DNA of 64,000 nucleotides from Bradyrhizobium guangdongense (GCF_004114975.1 NZ_CP030051.1:1364001-1428000), one strand, 5' to 3'. Counted from the first letter of the stretch, positions 36,912 through 47,745 are shown. Translations and numbers: made by a program. Notes: generated by a model from the letters alone, not told the origin.

Positions 36912-38024
36912 TCATTCCTCCGGCAACTGCGGCGAGTTCTCCGGCAACAGATGTTCCTTGAGGATCAATCCGACGATCAACAGCGGCGACGACAGGAACG
37001 CGCCCATCGGTCCCCACAGCCAGGTCCAGAACGCCAGCGCGACGAAAACGGCGAGCGCATTCAGCGCCAGTCTGCGACCGATAATGGTGGGCGTGACGAA
37101 ATGCCCTTCCAGGAAGGTGATGCCGCCGAAGGCGATCGCCGCGGCGAGCCCGCCGCCGATGGTCGGAAAGGTCAAAACGCCGACGAGGGCCAATATGAGG
37201 AACATCGCGACCGGGCCGATGATCGGGATGAAGTTGAGCGTTGCAGCAAGGGCGCCAAGGCCGGCCGGATTGGGCATGCCCGTGATTGCGCAAACGATAC
37301 CGGCCGCAATGCCCACGCCGACATTGATGATGGTCACCGTCAGCAGATAGTTGCCGAGATGGACCTCGATCTCGTTCAGGATTCGCAGCGTGCGCAGCCG
37401 GGCATCGCGCTCGGCGAACGTCATGATCAGCGCTCGCCGCAGATCGCGCCAGCTGGCGATGAACAGGATCAGGGTTGCGAAGAACAGCAGGAATTCGGCA
37501 AAGGTCGGCGACAGGAATTCCAGCGTCGGCTGCACCCATTCGATCTTGGGGAGCTGAAAGTTTGGCAGCCCGTCGGAGCCGCCGAGCATGCTTTGGAGCT
37601 CCCGCCAGAGTGACAGGGGACGGTCGAAGACGTGCATCTTGTCCTTGAGCTGGCCCGCAAGCTGCGGCAGGCGGGAGCTCCAATCCATCACTGGTGAAGC
37701 AATGAGTGCGAAGATGAACGCGACGATTGCGCTCACCGCGGCCACGATGAGCACGGCCCCGACGGCCCGCGGCACGCGACGCTTTTCCAGGAAGGTCGCG
37801 GCCGGCGACAGCATTGTACCGGCGACCACGGCCATGACGACAGGCAGGAAGAACGCCTTGGCGAAATAGAGCACCGCGACCACGGCGATCAGGAGCAGGC
37901 CGGCAAGGGCAAAGGCAACGAACTCGGTTCGCCGGATCACCGGCGGCAATTCGGCATGGCTGTCAGGGAGCGGGGTGCCCTCGTCGGGGCCGGACATCAG
38001 TCGTTCAGTGGGAAGGACGCGCAC
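36912..38024 (-). CDS. AI-2E family transporter (TqsA/PerM-like)
   Basis: 370 residues. GTG 38024 is chosen because GGGGAGAG lies about 7 bases upstream; an ATG nine codons later lacks such a site. About eight membrane helices with the family segments [47 protein letters not shown] and ITFLEGHFVTPTIIGRRLALN. The family includes the AI-2 exporter TqsA and Na+/H+ antiporters, so the substrate cannot be deduced. Confidence 0.9.
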   Translation of the reverse strand: MRVLPTERLMSGPDEGTPLPDSHAELPPVIRRTEFVAFALAGLLLIAVVAVLYFAKAFFLPVVMAVVAGTMLSPAATFLEKRRVPRAVGAVLIVAAVSAIVAFIFALIASPVMDWSSRLPQLAGQLKDKMHVFDRPLSLWRELQSMLGGSDGLPNFQLPKIEWVQPTLEFLSPTFAEFLLFFATLILFIASWRDLRRALIMTFAERDARLRTLRILNEIEVHLGNYLLTVTIINVGVGIAAGIVCAITGMPNPAGLGALAATLNFIPIIGPVAMFLILALVGVLTFPTIGGGLAAAIAFGGITFLEGHFVTPTIIGRRLALNALAVFVALAFWTWLWGPMGAFLSSPLLIVGLILKEHLLPENSPQLPEE

Positions 38025-38232
38025 AATTTCTCTCCCCGCGCGGAAGTCTCCGTGCGCCCATTGATGGCATTGAAACGCACGAGCGGGCGCCGCGGTTCCA
38101 TCTCGGCCTCGTGAAGTGGTGATCGCTTGACTGTGACACGCCGGTCGCAGCCGTCATCGGAACTTGAGTCGTCACCGCCGCGTTGAGGCGACAGCAGCAT
38201 CACCCAGATGCACACATCCAACGGGGCACCAC

Positions 38233-39003
38233 ATGACAACGTTCTCCGGAATCCGTCGCAGCGTCTCGCCGCGCGTCGTCACCGCTTGTGCATTCGCGAC
38301 AGCTTTGCTGGCCGTTCCGTTCACGGCTCAGGCGCAAACGCTGGGCTATGCGCCGATGCAGCCGCAGGCCTATCAGCAGGACCCGTCCTACGCGCAGGGT
38401 TACACCGGCGCGGCGCCGCAAGCCGCCGACGAGGATGCGGCGCTGCCGGATCGCCTTCGCCGGCAGATCGTGAGTTTCGACCGCAGCGAGCCGGCCGGCA
38501 CCATCGTCATCGATACCGCGAACACTTATCTCTATTATGTGCTCGGGAACGGGCGGGCCATCCGCTATGGCGTCGGCGTCGGCCGCGAGGGATTTACCTG
38601 GTCGGGCGTGCAGAGCGTCAGCCGCAAGGCGGAATGGCCGGACTGGCATCCGCCGGCAGAGATGATCGCGCGCCAGCCCTATCTGCCGCGCTTCGTGGCC
38701 GGAGGGCCCGGAAATCCGCTGGGTGCCCGTGCGATGTATCTCGGCTCCAGCGAATACCGCATCCACGGTACTAACGATCCCACCACCATCGGCAAGTTCG
38801 TCTCCTCCGGCTGTATCCGCCTCACCAATGAGGACGTGACCGATCTGTTCAGCCGCGTCAGCGTCGGTACCAAGGTCGTGGTGCTGCCGAAGAACGCGCC
38901 GCTGATGGCGCGCGGCGGCGACGGCGTGCGCAAGCGGCCGGCGGTCACGACGCTGCCCTCGGGGCGCCAGGCGCTGAACGTCCCGGCGCCGTCGGTGGAC
39001 TGA
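38233..39003 (+). CDS. L,D-transpeptidase (YkuD domain)
   Basis: 256 residues from ATG 38233; upstream in-frame sequence lacks signal features. Signal peptide ending AVPFTAQAQ, a Gln/Tyr/Pro-rich linker, then the YkuD domain at about 85-215. The catalytic motif is HGTN (His178) ... SSGCIRL (Cys194). It makes 3-3 cross-links in peptidoglycan or anchors proteins to it in the periplasm. It is divergent from the AI-2E-family transporter gene, with about 200 bp between. Confidence 0.93.
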   Translation: MTTFSGIRRSVSPRVVTACAFATALLAVPFTAQAQTLGYAPMQPQAYQQDPSYAQGYTGAAPQAADEDAALPDRLRRQIVSFDRSEPAGTIVIDTANTYLYYVLGNGRAIRYGVGVGREGFTWSGVQSVSRKAEWPDWHPPAEMIARQPYLPRFVAGGPGNPLGARAMYLGSSEYRIHGTNDPTTIGKFVSSGCIRLTNEDVTDLFSRVSVGTKVVVLPKNAPLMARGGDGVRKRPAVTTLPSGRQALNVPAPSVD

Positions 39004-39022
39004 AGAGACTAAGTGAGGTCAT

Positions 39023-39676
39023 ATGATGAGACGTTCGATCAGCAGGCTGGCTTGCGGAACGGCCGCATTCGTCGCGATTGCTTCGCTTGGCCTCGCGCTG
39101 ACGCCTTCGGCGCGTGCGGAGGATTTCTTCTCGGCGCTGTTCGGTGGCTTCCGCATGCGGCCGCCGCCGGAGATCAGGGTGCCGTTCCCGAACGACGACG
39201 GGCCGCGCTACGATGCGCCGCGCCAGCGCGCGTCCTATGGTGGCGGCACGGCCTATTGCGTGCGCGGCTGCGACGGGCGCTACTTCCCGGCGCAAGGCAA
39301 TGATGCCGAGAGCAAGGCGCAATCCTGCAAGAGCTTCTGCCCGGCGACGGAGACCTCGCTGGTCTATGGCAACGATATCGACGACGCCACCACCGACAAG
39401 GGAAAATCCTATTCCGACCTGCCCAACGCCTTCCGCTATCGCAAGGAGATCGTCGCAGGCTGTACCTGCAACGGCAAGGATCCGGTGGGGCTCGCCCAGC
39501 TCAAGATCGACGACGATCCGACCCTGCGCAAGGGCGATATCGTTGCGGGCGCCGACGGCCTCGTCGTCGCCAATCGCAACGCCAACGATCGCCGCGGCGT
39601 CGCGATGAACTTCTCGCCGTTGCCTGACAAGATGCGCGCCAAGTTCCGCCAGATGCCGGTGGTGGCGAAGGAGTAG
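39023..39676 (+). CDS. DUF2865 domain secreted protein
   Basis: 217 residues; start ATG 39023 or the next codon. Signal peptide ending SARAED, then the DUF2865 region with six Cys in paired motifs (YCVRGCDGRYFP, SCKSFCPA, AGCTCNGKD), likely periplasmic disulphides. It is widespread in rhizobia with no known function. It begins 20 bp after the L,D-transpeptidase gene, so the two probably form one transcript, and a cell-envelope role is plausible. Confidence 0.85.
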   Translation: MMRRSISRLACGTAAFVAIASLGLALTPSARAEDFFSALFGGFRMRPPPEIRVPFPNDDGPRYDAPRQRASYGGGTAYCVRGCDGRYFPAQGNDAESKAQSCKSFCPATETSLVYGNDIDDATTDKGKSYSDLPNAFRYRKEIVAGCTCNGKDPVGLAQLKIDDDPTLRKGDIVAGADGLVVANRNANDRRGVAMNFSPLPDKMRAKFRQMPVVAKE

Positions 39677-39684
39677 CGGGCTTC

Positions 39685-41778
39685 TTACGCGGCGCGGATC
39701 TTGCCGAGGAAGTCGCTGACCTCGTGGCCGAGCTGGCGGCTTTGGCGCTCCAGCACTTCCGAGGCGCTCTTCACATTGTCGGCAGCCGCGGCTGCCGCAT
39801 CCGCATCCGCCTTCACGCCGGTGATGTTATCCGAGACGTTCTTGGTCCCCTGAGCGGCATATTGGGTACTGCGCGTGATCTCCTGCGTCGCGGCGCCCTG
39901 CTCCTGCACGGCGGCGGCGATCGCGGTAGCGACCTCGTTGACCTCGCCGATGATGCCGCCGATCGCCTGGATCGCGTTGATGGCGTCGCCGGCGACCTTC
40001 TGGATGTCGGCGATCTGCTCCGAGATTTCCTCGGTCGCCTTTGCGGTCTGGCTTGCCAGCGACTTCACCTCGGAAGCGACCACAGCGAAGCCCCGCCCTG
40101 CTTCACCGGCGCGGGCAGCTTCGATCGTGGCGTTGAGCGCGAGCAGATTGGTCTGCGCCGCGATCGTATTGATCAGGCCGACGACTTCGCCGATGCGGCC
40201 TGCGGATTGCGCCAGGCCCTGAACGGTGCCGTCGGTCTCACGTGCCTGGGTGACGGCACGGCTGGCGATGCCTGCGGCATGAGCGGCCTGCTGGCTGATG
40301 TCGTTGATCGAGGCGGACAGCTCTTCCGCGGCCGCCGCGACGCTGTCGACGCTCATGGAGGCGTCGCTGGAGGCCTTGCCGGCCACCTGCACCCGGTCGT
40401 TGGTTTGGCGCGACACCGCGGAGAGATCGCCCGAGGTCTTGCGCATCTGCCCCGACGCATCGTTCAGTTCGCCAAGCGTGTTACGCACTGCGCTCTCGAA
40501 CTCGCCGACATAGGCTTCGACCGCGCGCTGGCGCGCGGCGGCGCCCGCATTGCGCTCGCGCTCCTGCTCTTCGATCCTGAGCTTGTCGGCGGCCTGCTGC
40601 TTGAACGTCTCGAGCGCGCCGGCCAGGGCGCCGATTTCGTCCCTGCGATCGAGATAGCCGCTGTCGACCGCAAGATCGCCGCCGGCGACCTTCAGCATCG
40701 CGTCGCGGATGGTGTTGAGCGGCTTGATGACGCGGCGGCTGACCAGCACGTTCGCGCCGACCGCAAGGGATACCGCGAGCGCGAGCAGCACCAGCTGCAG
40801 GATCAGTGCACGCTCCGCGGCGCCGCGCTGCTCCTGCGTATGGATTTTGGCGGCGTCGAGCGCGGCTTCGGCCACGGAGACCGCGCTGGCCATGCGGCCG
40901 ACCGTGAGCGGGCTCCACTGGTTCGCGGTCATTTCGGCCTTCTCGCCCTTGAGCAGTGCGTCGGCGAGGCGGTCGCGCAGGCCCAGATATTGCGGCTCGA
41001 AATAGGCGGTCTTGGCCGCGGCCATGGCTGAGGTGAGCGCCGGTGGCAATTGCATGCCGGACGTCGACAGCTCCAGCGCCTTCCACATCGCAGCCGTTCC
41101 GCCGACATATTGGGTGTAGCTGTAGCGCCCCTCGGGCGTGATCTTGCCGGCCGCAAGTCCGGTCGAAACGATCAGCGAAGCCTCCCCAGCCGTGTTGCGC
41201 AGCAGCCAGGCGTTCTGCTTGATCGACAGCAACTGGTCGATCTCGGCGTCCTGATGGTTGACGGTGGCGGCCAACGTGTTCGAGAGATTATCGAGCACGT
41301 CAAGCAGCCCCTGCGTCGTCTCCATGTATTCCTTGGTCAGCCCCGCGCGGCGCTGCTCCTTTGGCTTGGCCACGTTCTCCCAGAATTCCTTCTGTTCCTC
41401 GATCAGCAACTTGTTGAGGCGCGCCAGCTCCGGCACCAGCGTGCCGGATTGTGGGAAATCCATGCCGGGCAGCAGGACCAGCGCCCGTGCCATGGCCGGC
41501 ATCTGCGCATCACGCAGCGCGCGGAGGTACTTCTCGATCTCGGAGTCCATCGGCTCGGTCGCATTCAGGAGCCGCGAGGTTGTCGAGCGGTCGGTGCGCA
41601 GATTGTGCATTGCCTTGAACAGATCGGCGGAGGCGTCGGCGATCTGCGAAATGCGGTTGGCGGTCTTGAGGCGATCCCACGAGCCGTAGGCCGTGAGCGA
41701 GAGCGTGATTACCACGCAGACCGACGTGATCGCGATCACTGCCTTCAGCAGCGCAGATACGGTCAGGCGATTAAGCAT
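39685..41778 (-). CDS. Methyl-accepting chemotaxis protein
   Basis: 697 residues from ATG 41778, with GGGGGA 7 bases upstream. Membrane helix at about 10-32, a large periplasmic/helical ligand domain to about 325, second helix ([19 protein letters not shown]), a HAMP domain ([23 protein letters not shown]) and the cytoplasmic signalling hairpin with the tip [31 protein letters not shown]. There is no C-terminal CheR-docking pentapeptide (it ends FLGKIRAA). It signals to CheA/CheW; the ligand is unknown. It is convergent with the DUF2865 gene, only 8 bp apart. Confidence 0.94.
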   Translation of the reverse strand: MLNRLTVSALLKAVIAITSVCVVITLSLTAYGSWDRLKTANRISQIADASADLFKAMHNLRTDRSTTSRLLNATEPMDSEIEKYLRALRDAQMPAMARALVLLPGMDFPQSGTLVPELARLNKLLIEEQKEFWENVAKPKEQRRAGLTKEYMETTQGLLDVLDNLSNTLAATVNHQDAEIDQLLSIKQNAWLLRNTAGEASLIVSTGLAAGKITPEGRYSYTQYVGGTAAMWKALELSTSGMQLPPALTSAMAAAKTAYFEPQYLGLRDRLADALLKGEKAEMTANQWSPLTVGRMASAVSVAEAALDAAKIHTQEQRGAAERALILQLVLLALAVSLAVGANVLVSRRVIKPLNTIRDAMLKVAGGDLAVDSGYLDRRDEIGALAGALETFKQQAADKLRIEEQERERNAGAAARQRAVEAYVGEFESAVRNTLGELNDASGQMRKTSGDLSAVSRQTNDRVQVAGKASSDASMSVDSVAAAAEELSASINDISQQAAHAAGIASRAVTQARETDGTVQGLAQSAGRIGEVVGLINTIAAQTNLLALNATIEAARAGEAGRGFAVVASEVKSLASQTAKATEEISEQIADIQKVAGDAINAIQAIGGIIGEVNEVATAIAAAVQEQGAATQEITRSTQYAAQGTKNVSDNITGVKADADAAAAAADNVKSASEVLERQSRQLGHEVSDFLGKIRAA

Positions 41779-42045
41779 CGAAGTCCCCCAAATTCCCATT
41801 TCGAAGTTCGCAAGCCCCGGCAAAATCGAGAAACAGGGGGCGTGTCACGATCGGCAATCACATCGTTCGCGGCTCGGGCCAGCGACGGTCTGCGATATCT
41901 GAAATGAAAAGGGTAAAATTCTAAGCAGACGCTCAGCCGGTAGAATTACGCATTTACTAGAAGTTGCAAGAGGTTGCGTTGGTGGAACCGATATGCGAGA
42001 CAAACGTTAGGACCTCGTTAGCAATTGCCTGAAGGGGGCCCTGCG

Positions 42046-42201
42046 ATGCTGGTCGGCGTACTCGTCACCTTTCTCGTCGTCATTCTCGTGCTCTATCTCA
42101 TCAACATGCTGCCGATGGACGGCCGCGCCAAGCAGATTGCGCGCGTTATCGTCATCATCATCGGCATCGTTTCGCTGCTGAAATATCTCGCGGTGTTCTA
42201 G
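42046..42201 (+). CDS. Thivi_2564-type small membrane protein (51 aa)
   Basis: ATG 42046 follows AAGGGGG about 9 bases upstream. The 51 residues form two hydrophobic helices around a short charged turn (LVTFLVVILVLYLINMLPMD / GRAKQIARVIVIIIGIVSLL), a pattern I associate with the Thivi_2564 family of unknown function. A strong terminator follows, which supports it being a real transcript end. Confidence 0.7.
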   Translation: MLVGVLVTFLVVILVLYLINMLPMDGRAKQIARVIVIIIGIVSLLKYLAVF

Positions 42202-42222
42202 CCCGCTTTCTGATGCCGCAGC

Positions 42223-42252
42223 AAAAAAGCCCCGGCTTGTGCCGGGGCTTTT
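42223..42252. terminator. Bidirectional terminator between small membrane gene and malate synthase
   Basis: AAAAGCCCCGGC / GCCGGGGCTTTT, a perfect 12-bp match with a 4-base loop, and A- and T-runs on the two sides. It serves the 51-residue gene (+) and glcB (-). Confidence 0.88.
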
Positions 42253-42271
42253 GATGTTCCAACAATCGGTC

Positions 42272-44437
42272 TCAAACCAGCGCCTTGGCCTCGCGGCGGC
42301 GCGCGGTCAGGATGTATTCCGTATAGCCGTTCGGCTGCTCGCGTCCCCTAAAGATGAGATCGCAGGCGGCCTTGAAGGCGACGCCGTCGAAGGCGGGCGC
42401 CATCGGCTTGTAGATCGGGTCGCCCGCGTTCTGCTGGTCGACGACGACGGCCATACGCTTGAGCGATTCCATCACCTGCGCTTCCGTGATCACGCCCTGG
42501 TGCAGCCAGTTGGCGAGATGCTGGCTGGAGATGCGCAAGGTTGCGCGGTCTTCCATCAGGCCGACATCGTGAATGTCAGGCACCTTGGAGCAGCCGACGC
42601 CCTGGTCGATCCAGCGCACGACATAGCCGAGAATACCCTGGCAGTTGTTGTCGATCTCCTGCTTGACGTCGTCAGGCGCCCAGTTCGATTTCGACACCGG
42701 AATGGTGAGGATGTCCGACAGCTTGGCGCGCGGGCCGCCCTTGGTCAGCTCCTGCTGGCGCGCGATGACGTTGAGCTGGTGGTAGTGCAGGGCGTGCAGC
42801 GTGGCCGCGGTCGGCGAGGGCACCCAGGCGGTGGTGGCGCCGGCCTGCGGATGGGCCAGCTTCTGCGCCAGCATGTCCGCCATCTTGTCCGGCGCGGCCC
42901 ACATGCCCTTGCCGATCTGGGCATGGCCGGGCAGGCCGTCGATCAGGCCCATGTCGACGTTCCAGTCCTCGTAGGCCTTGATCCAGGCCTGCGCCTTCAT
43001 CTCGTTCTTGCGGATCATGGGACCCGCCTCCATCGAGGTGTGGATCTCGTCGCCGGTGCGGTCGAGGAAGCCGGTGTTGATGAACATGATGCGCTTGGAG
43101 GCGCGCTGGATGCAGGCCTTGAGGTTGACGGTGGTGCGCCGTTCCTCGTCCATGATGCCGACCTTGAGCGTGTTCTCGGGAAGGCCCAGCATCTTCTCGA
43201 CCCGGTCGAAGATCTCGCAGGTGAACGATACCTCGTCGGGGCCGTGCATCTTCGGCTTGACGATATAGGCAGATCCCGTGCGGCTGTTCCTGACCTTGGA
43301 ATTGCCCTTGAGGTCGTGAATGGCAAGCAGCCCGGAGACGGCGGCGTCAAGCAGGCCTTCCGGCACTTCCTCGCCCTTCTCGTCGAGCACCGCGTCGGTG
43401 AACATGTGGTGACCGCAATTGCGCATCAACAGCAGGCTGCGGCCGTGCAGCTTCAGTTCGCCCTTGCCGTCCGGCGTCTTGTAGCTGCGATCCGCATTGA
43501 GCGAGCGCGTCAGCGTCTTGCCGCCCTTCTCGAAATCGGCGGATAGCGTGCCGTTCATCAGGCCGAGCGTGTTGCGGTAGACCAGCACCTTGTCCTCGGC
43601 ATCAACCGCGGCAACCGAGTCTTCCATGTCGAGGATGGTCGAGACCGCGGCTTCCATGATCATATCGGCGACGCCGGCGGGATCGTCCTTGCCGATCGTG
43701 CTGCTGCGGTCGATCTTCACCTCGACATGCAGGCCGTTGTTGACGAGCAGCACCGCTGATGGTGCGGCCGCATCGCCCTGAAAGCCGGCGAATTGGGTGG
43801 CGTTCTTCAGCGCGGTGGCGTTGCCGCTCTTCAGCTTCACCGCGAGCTGGCCGGCGACGACGCTATAGGCGGTGACGTCGGTGTGGCTGCCGGTCGCGAG
43901 CGGCGCGGCGGTATCGAGGAACGCCTTGGCCTTGGCGATCACCTTGTCGCCGCGCGCCTTGTTGTAACCCTTGCCACCCTCGGACGGATCATGCGGGATC
44001 GCGTCGGTGCCGTAGAAGGCGTCGTAGAGCGACCCCCAGCGCGCATTTGCAGCGTTCAGCGCATAGCGCGCGTTAGTGAGGGGGACGACCAGCTGCGGAC
44101 CGCAGATCTTGCCGATCTCTTCATCCACATTGGCGGTTTCGACCTTCTGTGTCGCCGGTTCGGGGACGAGGTAGCCGATCTCCTTCAGGAAGGCGGTGTA
44201 GGCGTCGAGGTCGAAGGCCTTGCCCTTGTGGGCGCGGTGCCAGTCGTCGATCTTGCCCTGGAGCGTGTCGCGGAAGGCGAGCAGCGAGCGGTTCTTCGGC
44301 CCCAATTCCTTGATGATGGCGGCAACCCCGGCCCAGAACGCATCCGGCGCGATCCCCGTTTTGGGGGCGGCTTCCTTGGCGATGAAATCGAAAAGGACAG
44401 GGGCGATCTTCAATCCGTGGGCGTCGACGCGTTTCAT
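42272..44437 (-). CDS. glcB: Malate synthase G
   Basis: 721 residues from ATG 44437, the usual length. Recognisable blocks: [37 protein letters not shown] (catalytic region with Glu-Asp), [25 protein letters not shown] (Mg/acetyl-CoA site) and [16 protein letters not shown] (catalytic Asp/Glu area). It condenses glyoxylate with acetyl-CoA in the glyoxylate bypass and glycolate use. It stands alone on the minus strand, and no aceA is in the window. Confidence 0.97.
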   Translation of the reverse strand: MKRVDAHGLKIAPVLFDFIAKEAAPKTGIAPDAFWAGVAAIIKELGPKNRSLLAFRDTLQGKIDDWHRAHKGKAFDLDAYTAFLKEIGYLVPEPATQKVETANVDEEIGKICGPQLVVPLTNARYALNAANARWGSLYDAFYGTDAIPHDPSEGGKGYNKARGDKVIAKAKAFLDTAAPLATGSHTDVTAYSVVAGQLAVKLKSGNATALKNATQFAGFQGDAAAPSAVLLVNNGLHVEVKIDRSSTIGKDDPAGVADMIMEAAVSTILDMEDSVAAVDAEDKVLVYRNTLGLMNGTLSADFEKGGKTLTRSLNADRSYKTPDGKGELKLHGRSLLLMRNCGHHMFTDAVLDEKGEEVPEGLLDAAVSGLLAIHDLKGNSKVRNSRTGSAYIVKPKMHGPDEVSFTCEIFDRVEKMLGLPENTLKVGIMDEERRTTVNLKACIQRASKRIMFINTGFLDRTGDEIHTSMEAGPMIRKNEMKAQAWIKAYEDWNVDMGLIDGLPGHAQIGKGMWAAPDKMADMLAQKLAHPQAGATTAWVPSPTAATLHALHYHQLNVIARQQELTKGGPRAKLSDILTIPVSKSNWAPDDVKQEIDNNCQGILGYVVRWIDQGVGCSKVPDIHDVGLMEDRATLRISSQHLANWLHQGVITEAQVMESLKRMAVVVDQQNAGDPIYKPMAPAFDGVAFKAACDLIFRGREQPNGYTEYILTARRREAKALV

Positions 44438-44838
44438 GATGGGCTTTCTTGTTGGAAATGGCTGTTTTTTGGCTGCTTTTGACCCGTCAGCAGCAAAATG
44501 CGCCCACGCGGGGCGGCTTTCGGGACCTATTAGCCCCAAAATCGGGGCGCTGAGAAGACCCCCCGGGGGTTGTCAAAATGTCAAGGAAAGGTGGGGGCGC
44601 GATACAAGCGGTCGAGCCAACGTCGCGCCACGCGCAACTGCGCTCCCTCCCCCCTTGTGGGGTAGGACGGGGGAGAGGGGTAGCCCAGGAAAAGGTGTTT
44701 GTTATCGCGAAGAAGATCTTTTGCGTGATCGCTAGAGTCCCCGCGCGGCACCCCTTTCCCTAACCCTCCCCCACAACGGGAGGGGGAGGGAACGCATTAT
44801 CCGTGTGGTGGCAGTGCTCTAACCAAGGAAAGTGAGCC
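44438..44838. other. Gene-free stretch between cysNC and malate synthase
   Basis: 401 bp with no credible gene. The part next to glcB should hold its promoter and leader, though no clear -35/-10 was recognised. The part from 44641 to 44794 is a palindromic repeat described separately. Confidence 0.6.
44641..44794. repeat. Long imperfect inverted repeat rich in C/G runs
   Basis: Two arms of about 45 bp (44641-44686 and 44750-44794) are imperfect reverse complements. Each contains its own small hairpin of the type CCCTCCCC...TTGTGGGG. About 65 bp of unrelated sequence lies between them. The form matches intergenic palindromic elements found in many copies in rhizobial chromosomes. Confidence 0.65.
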
Positions 44839-46755
44839 TCAAATATTCGCGGCGAGGTCCACGACTTCGTCGAACAGCACGCCCGATGACTTCAGCATCT
44901 GTTCGATCTCGTCGGCGGCCTCCGCGACTGTTCGCGTCGACGTGTCGATCACGAGCTCGGCAGCGTGCGGCGCCTCATAGTCGTTGCCGATGCCGGTGAA
45001 CGACGCCAGCGCGCCCGCGCGGGCCTTCTTGTAGTGGCCTTTGGGATCGCGCTCCTCGCAGACCTCGGCCGGTGTCGCGACATGGATCTCGCGGAACGCG
45101 GTGTCGGCGATGCGGCGCGCGATGGCACGGTCCTCGCGGGCCGGGGAGACCGCCGCGACGATCGCGATATGGCCGTTGCGCGCGAGATGCGTCGCGACCT
45201 CGGCAAGCCTGCGGATGTTCTCGCTGCGGTCGGCGGCGGAGAAGCCGAGATCGCTGTTGAGGCCGGCCCGCAGCGTGTCGCCGTCGAGCAGGATCGGCGA
45301 GCCGCCATTGCTGAACAGCCGGCGTTCCAGCGCCTTTGCCAGCGTCGACTTGCCTGAGGCGGGAAGGCCGGTGAGCCAGACCACGGCGCCGTTGTGATGG
45401 TAGCGCGCTGAGCGCTCGTCCGGCCGCAGCGCGGATTCCACCGGAACAATATCGACCGGCACGGCGCGTTGGCCGGCGTCGACCGACAGCACCAGGCCGC
45501 CGCCGGCGATACGTCCCGACACCTCGATCACGAGGCGTCCGGTGCGCGGATTATCAGTGTAGGGATCGGTGGCAATCGGGTTCGACAGCGAGATATCGAT
45601 TTCGCCGACATGGTTGCGGCCGATCGCCTTGTTCTCGCTGCTCGAGAGCTCGCCGGGATCGACGGCCTTCTCGATCGCGACGACGGTGGCGCGGCTTTCC
45701 TTCGGCCCCGACCGCACCAGCAACTGGTCGCCCCTGGCGAGCGGCTTGTCGTGCAGCCAGAAGATCCGCGCGCGCAGGCGGCGCGTCTCGCGCGGGGCAG
45801 CGTTCGCGTGGGCGATGATGTCGCCGCGTTCGATGAACAATTCGCGGTCGAGCGTGATGCCGACTGAACGGCCCGCGCCCTGCCGTCCTGCGACCGGCGT
45901 GACCGGCCAGCTCTCGACCGTCTTGATCCTGGCGATCTTGCCGGCCGGCATGATCACGATCTCGTCGCCCGCAACCAGGCTGCCGGACTCGATGCGGCCG
46001 GCGACGATGCGGCGGTCGTCGAACTTGTAGATGGCCTGCACCGGCAGGCGCAGCGCCAAGGCTTCCAGGGGCCGTGCCGGTTCGAGGGCGTCGAGCGCCT
46101 CGACTACGGTCGGACCCTTGTACCAGCCGATGCGGCCGGTACGTTCGGCGACGCCATCGCCATCGCGCGCGGAAATCGGGATCACGGCCGTCGGCTTCAC
46201 ACCAAGACCGCTCAGATGGGCCGAGATCTCGTCGCTGATCGCCTTGAAACGCTCGGCGCTGAAATCGACGCGGTCCATCTTGTTGACGACGACTGCGACC
46301 TGCTTCACGCCGAGCAGGTGCAGCAGATAGCCGTGCCGCCTCGTCTGGTCGCGCACGCCTTCGAGCGCATCGATGATCAGCACCGCGCCGTCGGCCTGCG
46401 AGGCGCCGGTGATCATGTTACGCAGGAATTCGGCGTGGCCGGGCGCGTCGATCAGTACGATGTCGCGCGAATTGGTGCGGAAGCGGATCTGCGTGGTGTC
46501 GATGGTGATGCCCTGGTCGCGCTCGGTCTGCAGCGCGTCGAGCAGGAACGACCATTCGAACGGCATGCCGCGCCGAGCGCTGACGGCCTTCAGCATTTCG
46601 AGCTTGCCCTCGGGCAGGCTGCCGGTCTCGTGCAGGAGGCGGCCAACCAGCGTCGACTTGCCGTGATCGACATGGCCGACGATGACGATGCGAACCTGCG
46701 GACGGGTGGTGCCGTTCGGCGTGGCGGGCGAAGTCGGGGTGACGAGCATGTTCAT
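44839..46755 (-). CDS. cysNC: Bifunctional sulfate adenylyltransferase subunit 1/adenylylsulfate kinase (CysNC/NodQ type)
   Basis: 638 residues. The N-terminal GTPase (to about 440) has GHVDHGKST at 27-35, [12 protein letters not shown] and NKMDRVDF; it is the regulatory subunit of ATP sulfurylase with CysD. The C-terminal APS kinase (from about 445) has P-loop GLPASGKST near 460 and [22 protein letters not shown]. Together with CysD it makes APS and then PAPS from sulfate. It begins 22 bp after cysD. The same fusion is found in NodQ, but no nod genes are nearby, so it is the housekeeping copy. Confidence 0.95.
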   Translation of the reverse strand: MNMLVTPTSPATPNGTTRPQVRIVIVGHVDHGKSTLVGRLLHETGSLPEGKLEMLKAVSARRGMPFEWSFLLDALQTERDQGITIDTTQIRFRTNSRDIVLIDAPGHAEFLRNMITGASQADGAVLIIDALEGVRDQTRRHGYLLHLLGVKQVAVVVNKMDRVDFSAERFKAISDEISAHLSGLGVKPTAVIPISARDGDGVAERTGRIGWYKGPTVVEALDALEPARPLEALALRLPVQAIYKFDDRRIVAGRIESGSLVAGDEIVIMPAGKIARIKTVESWPVTPVAGRQGAGRSVGITLDRELFIERGDIIAHANAAPRETRRLRARIFWLHDKPLARGDQLLVRSGPKESRATVVAIEKAVDPGELSSSENKAIGRNHVGEIDISLSNPIATDPYTDNPRTGRLVIEVSGRIAGGGLVLSVDAGQRAVPVDIVPVESALRPDERSARYHHNGAVVWLTGLPASGKSTLAKALERRLFSNGGSPILLDGDTLRAGLNSDLGFSAADRSENIRRLAEVATHLARNGHIAIVAAVSPAREDRAIARRIADTAFREIHVATPAEVCEERDPKGHYKKARAGALASFTGIGNDYEAPHAAELVIDTSTRTVAEAADEIEQMLKSSGVLFDEVVDLAANI

Positions 46756-46777
46756 GACCGCGTGCGTCCTTCAGGGA

Positions 46778-47674
46778 TCAGAGATAGCCGGCGACGCGCA
46801 GGCGCTCGAAAGCGTCTTCGGTCTCGTGGTCGAGCGCACGGCCGGCGCGCTCCGGCACCTTGGTCTGCTCGAGCTCGATCAGGATCTCGTCGATCGTCGA
46901 CGCATTCGAGTTCACGGGATTGGTGATGTCCTGATCACCCAGCGAGCGGTAGCGCTTGCCGTTCTTGGCGAGATACAGCGGGATGATCGGGATGTTCTCG
47001 CGCTTGGTGTAGGCCCAGATATCGGCCTCGGTCCAATGCAGGATCGGATGGATGCGCAAATGCGCGCCTTGCGGCGGCGAGGCGTTGAAATGATCCCAGA
47101 ACTCCGGCGGCTGGTCGCGCACGTCCCAATTGCCTTCGAGGCCGCGCGGCGAGAACACGCGCTCCTTGGCGCGGGTTGCTTCCTCGTCGCGGCGGATGCC
47201 GGCGATCAGGCCGTCGAAGCCGTATTTGGCCAGCGCCATCTTCAGGCCTTCGGTCTTGCGCGCTGCGGAACGGGCGGCCGGCGGCAGCGTCGGGTCGACG
47301 GCGTCGATGGGCGGGCAGGGCTCGACGCGCAGGTCGAGATCCCATTCCTTTCCGTAATGATCGCGGAAGCGGTACATCTCCGGAAACTTCTTGCCGGTGT
47401 CGACATGGAGGGCCGGGAACGGCATGCGGCCGAAGAACGCCTTGCGCGCCAGCCAGATCATGACGTTGGAGTCCTTGCCGAGCGACCACAACAGGGCGAT
47501 CTTCTTCAACCGGGCAAAGGCCTCACGGAAGATGTAGATGCTCTGCGCCTCGAGCTGGTCGAGATGGTCCATGCTGGGCGCAACGTCGGCGGAAAATTCT
47601 TGCGAGCCCGAGCGTCCGATGAAGGCCGGGCTGCTCACTCCGATGTCCGCGGAATCGTCCTTGAGAAGATGCAT
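46778..47674 (-). CDS. cysD: Sulfate adenylyltransferase subunit 2
   Basis: 298 residues from ATG 47674 (MHLLKDDSAD); the frame continues upstream without conservation, and Met at 47584 (MDHLDQLEAQS) is the classic CysD opening, so the first 30 residues are uncertain. PP-loop SLGKDSNVM, HVDTGKKFPEMY and ERVFSPRGLEGNWDVRDQPPEFW are diagnostic. It transfers AMP from ATP to sulfate, forming APS. It is divergent from cysG with a compact promoter region between. Confidence 0.95.
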   Translation of the reverse strand: MHLLKDDSADIGVSSPAFIGRSGSQEFSADVAPSMDHLDQLEAQSIYIFREAFARLKKIALLWSLGKDSNVMIWLARKAFFGRMPFPALHVDTGKKFPEMYRFRDHYGKEWDLDLRVEPCPPIDAVDPTLPPAARSAARKTEGLKMALAKYGFDGLIAGIRRDEEATRAKERVFSPRGLEGNWDVRDQPPEFWDHFNASPPQGAHLRIHPILHWTEADIWAYTKRENIPIIPLYLAKNGKRYRSLGDQDITNPVNSNASTIDEILIELEQTKVPERAGRALDHETEDAFERLRVAGYL

Positions 47675-47722
47675 CTCTGCCACTTTGCGTTTGGAGGCGA
47701 AAATTCTATAGTTGCAGTGCCG

Positions 47723-47745
47723 AAGAGAAGAAAAAATTTTCTCTT
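47723..47745. promoter_or_regulatory. Inverted repeat in the cysD/cysG divergent promoter
   Basis: AAGAGAA-N9-TTCTCTT with an AT-only core is a perfect 7-bp dyad, 48 bp from the chosen cysD start and 71 bp from cysG. The surrounding 140 bp is AT-rich for this genome. A dimeric regulator (for example a CysB/Cbl-type LysR protein) controlling both operons is a reasonable guess. Confidence 0.5.

Noticed and set aside
39724..41031. A 435-codon plus-strand frame opposite the chemoreceptor gene
   Set aside because: Antisense shadow of a well-supported MCP; no domain and no ribosome site.
44641..44794. Possible CRISPR array or transposon ends
   Set aside because: Only two inverted arms, no regular spaced direct repeats, and no transposase or cas gene in the window.
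44839..47674. cysD-cysNC as nodulation genes nodP-nodQ
   Set aside because: They sit in a full sulfate-assimilation locus with no nod genes or nod-box seen, so a housekeeping role is the simpler reading.
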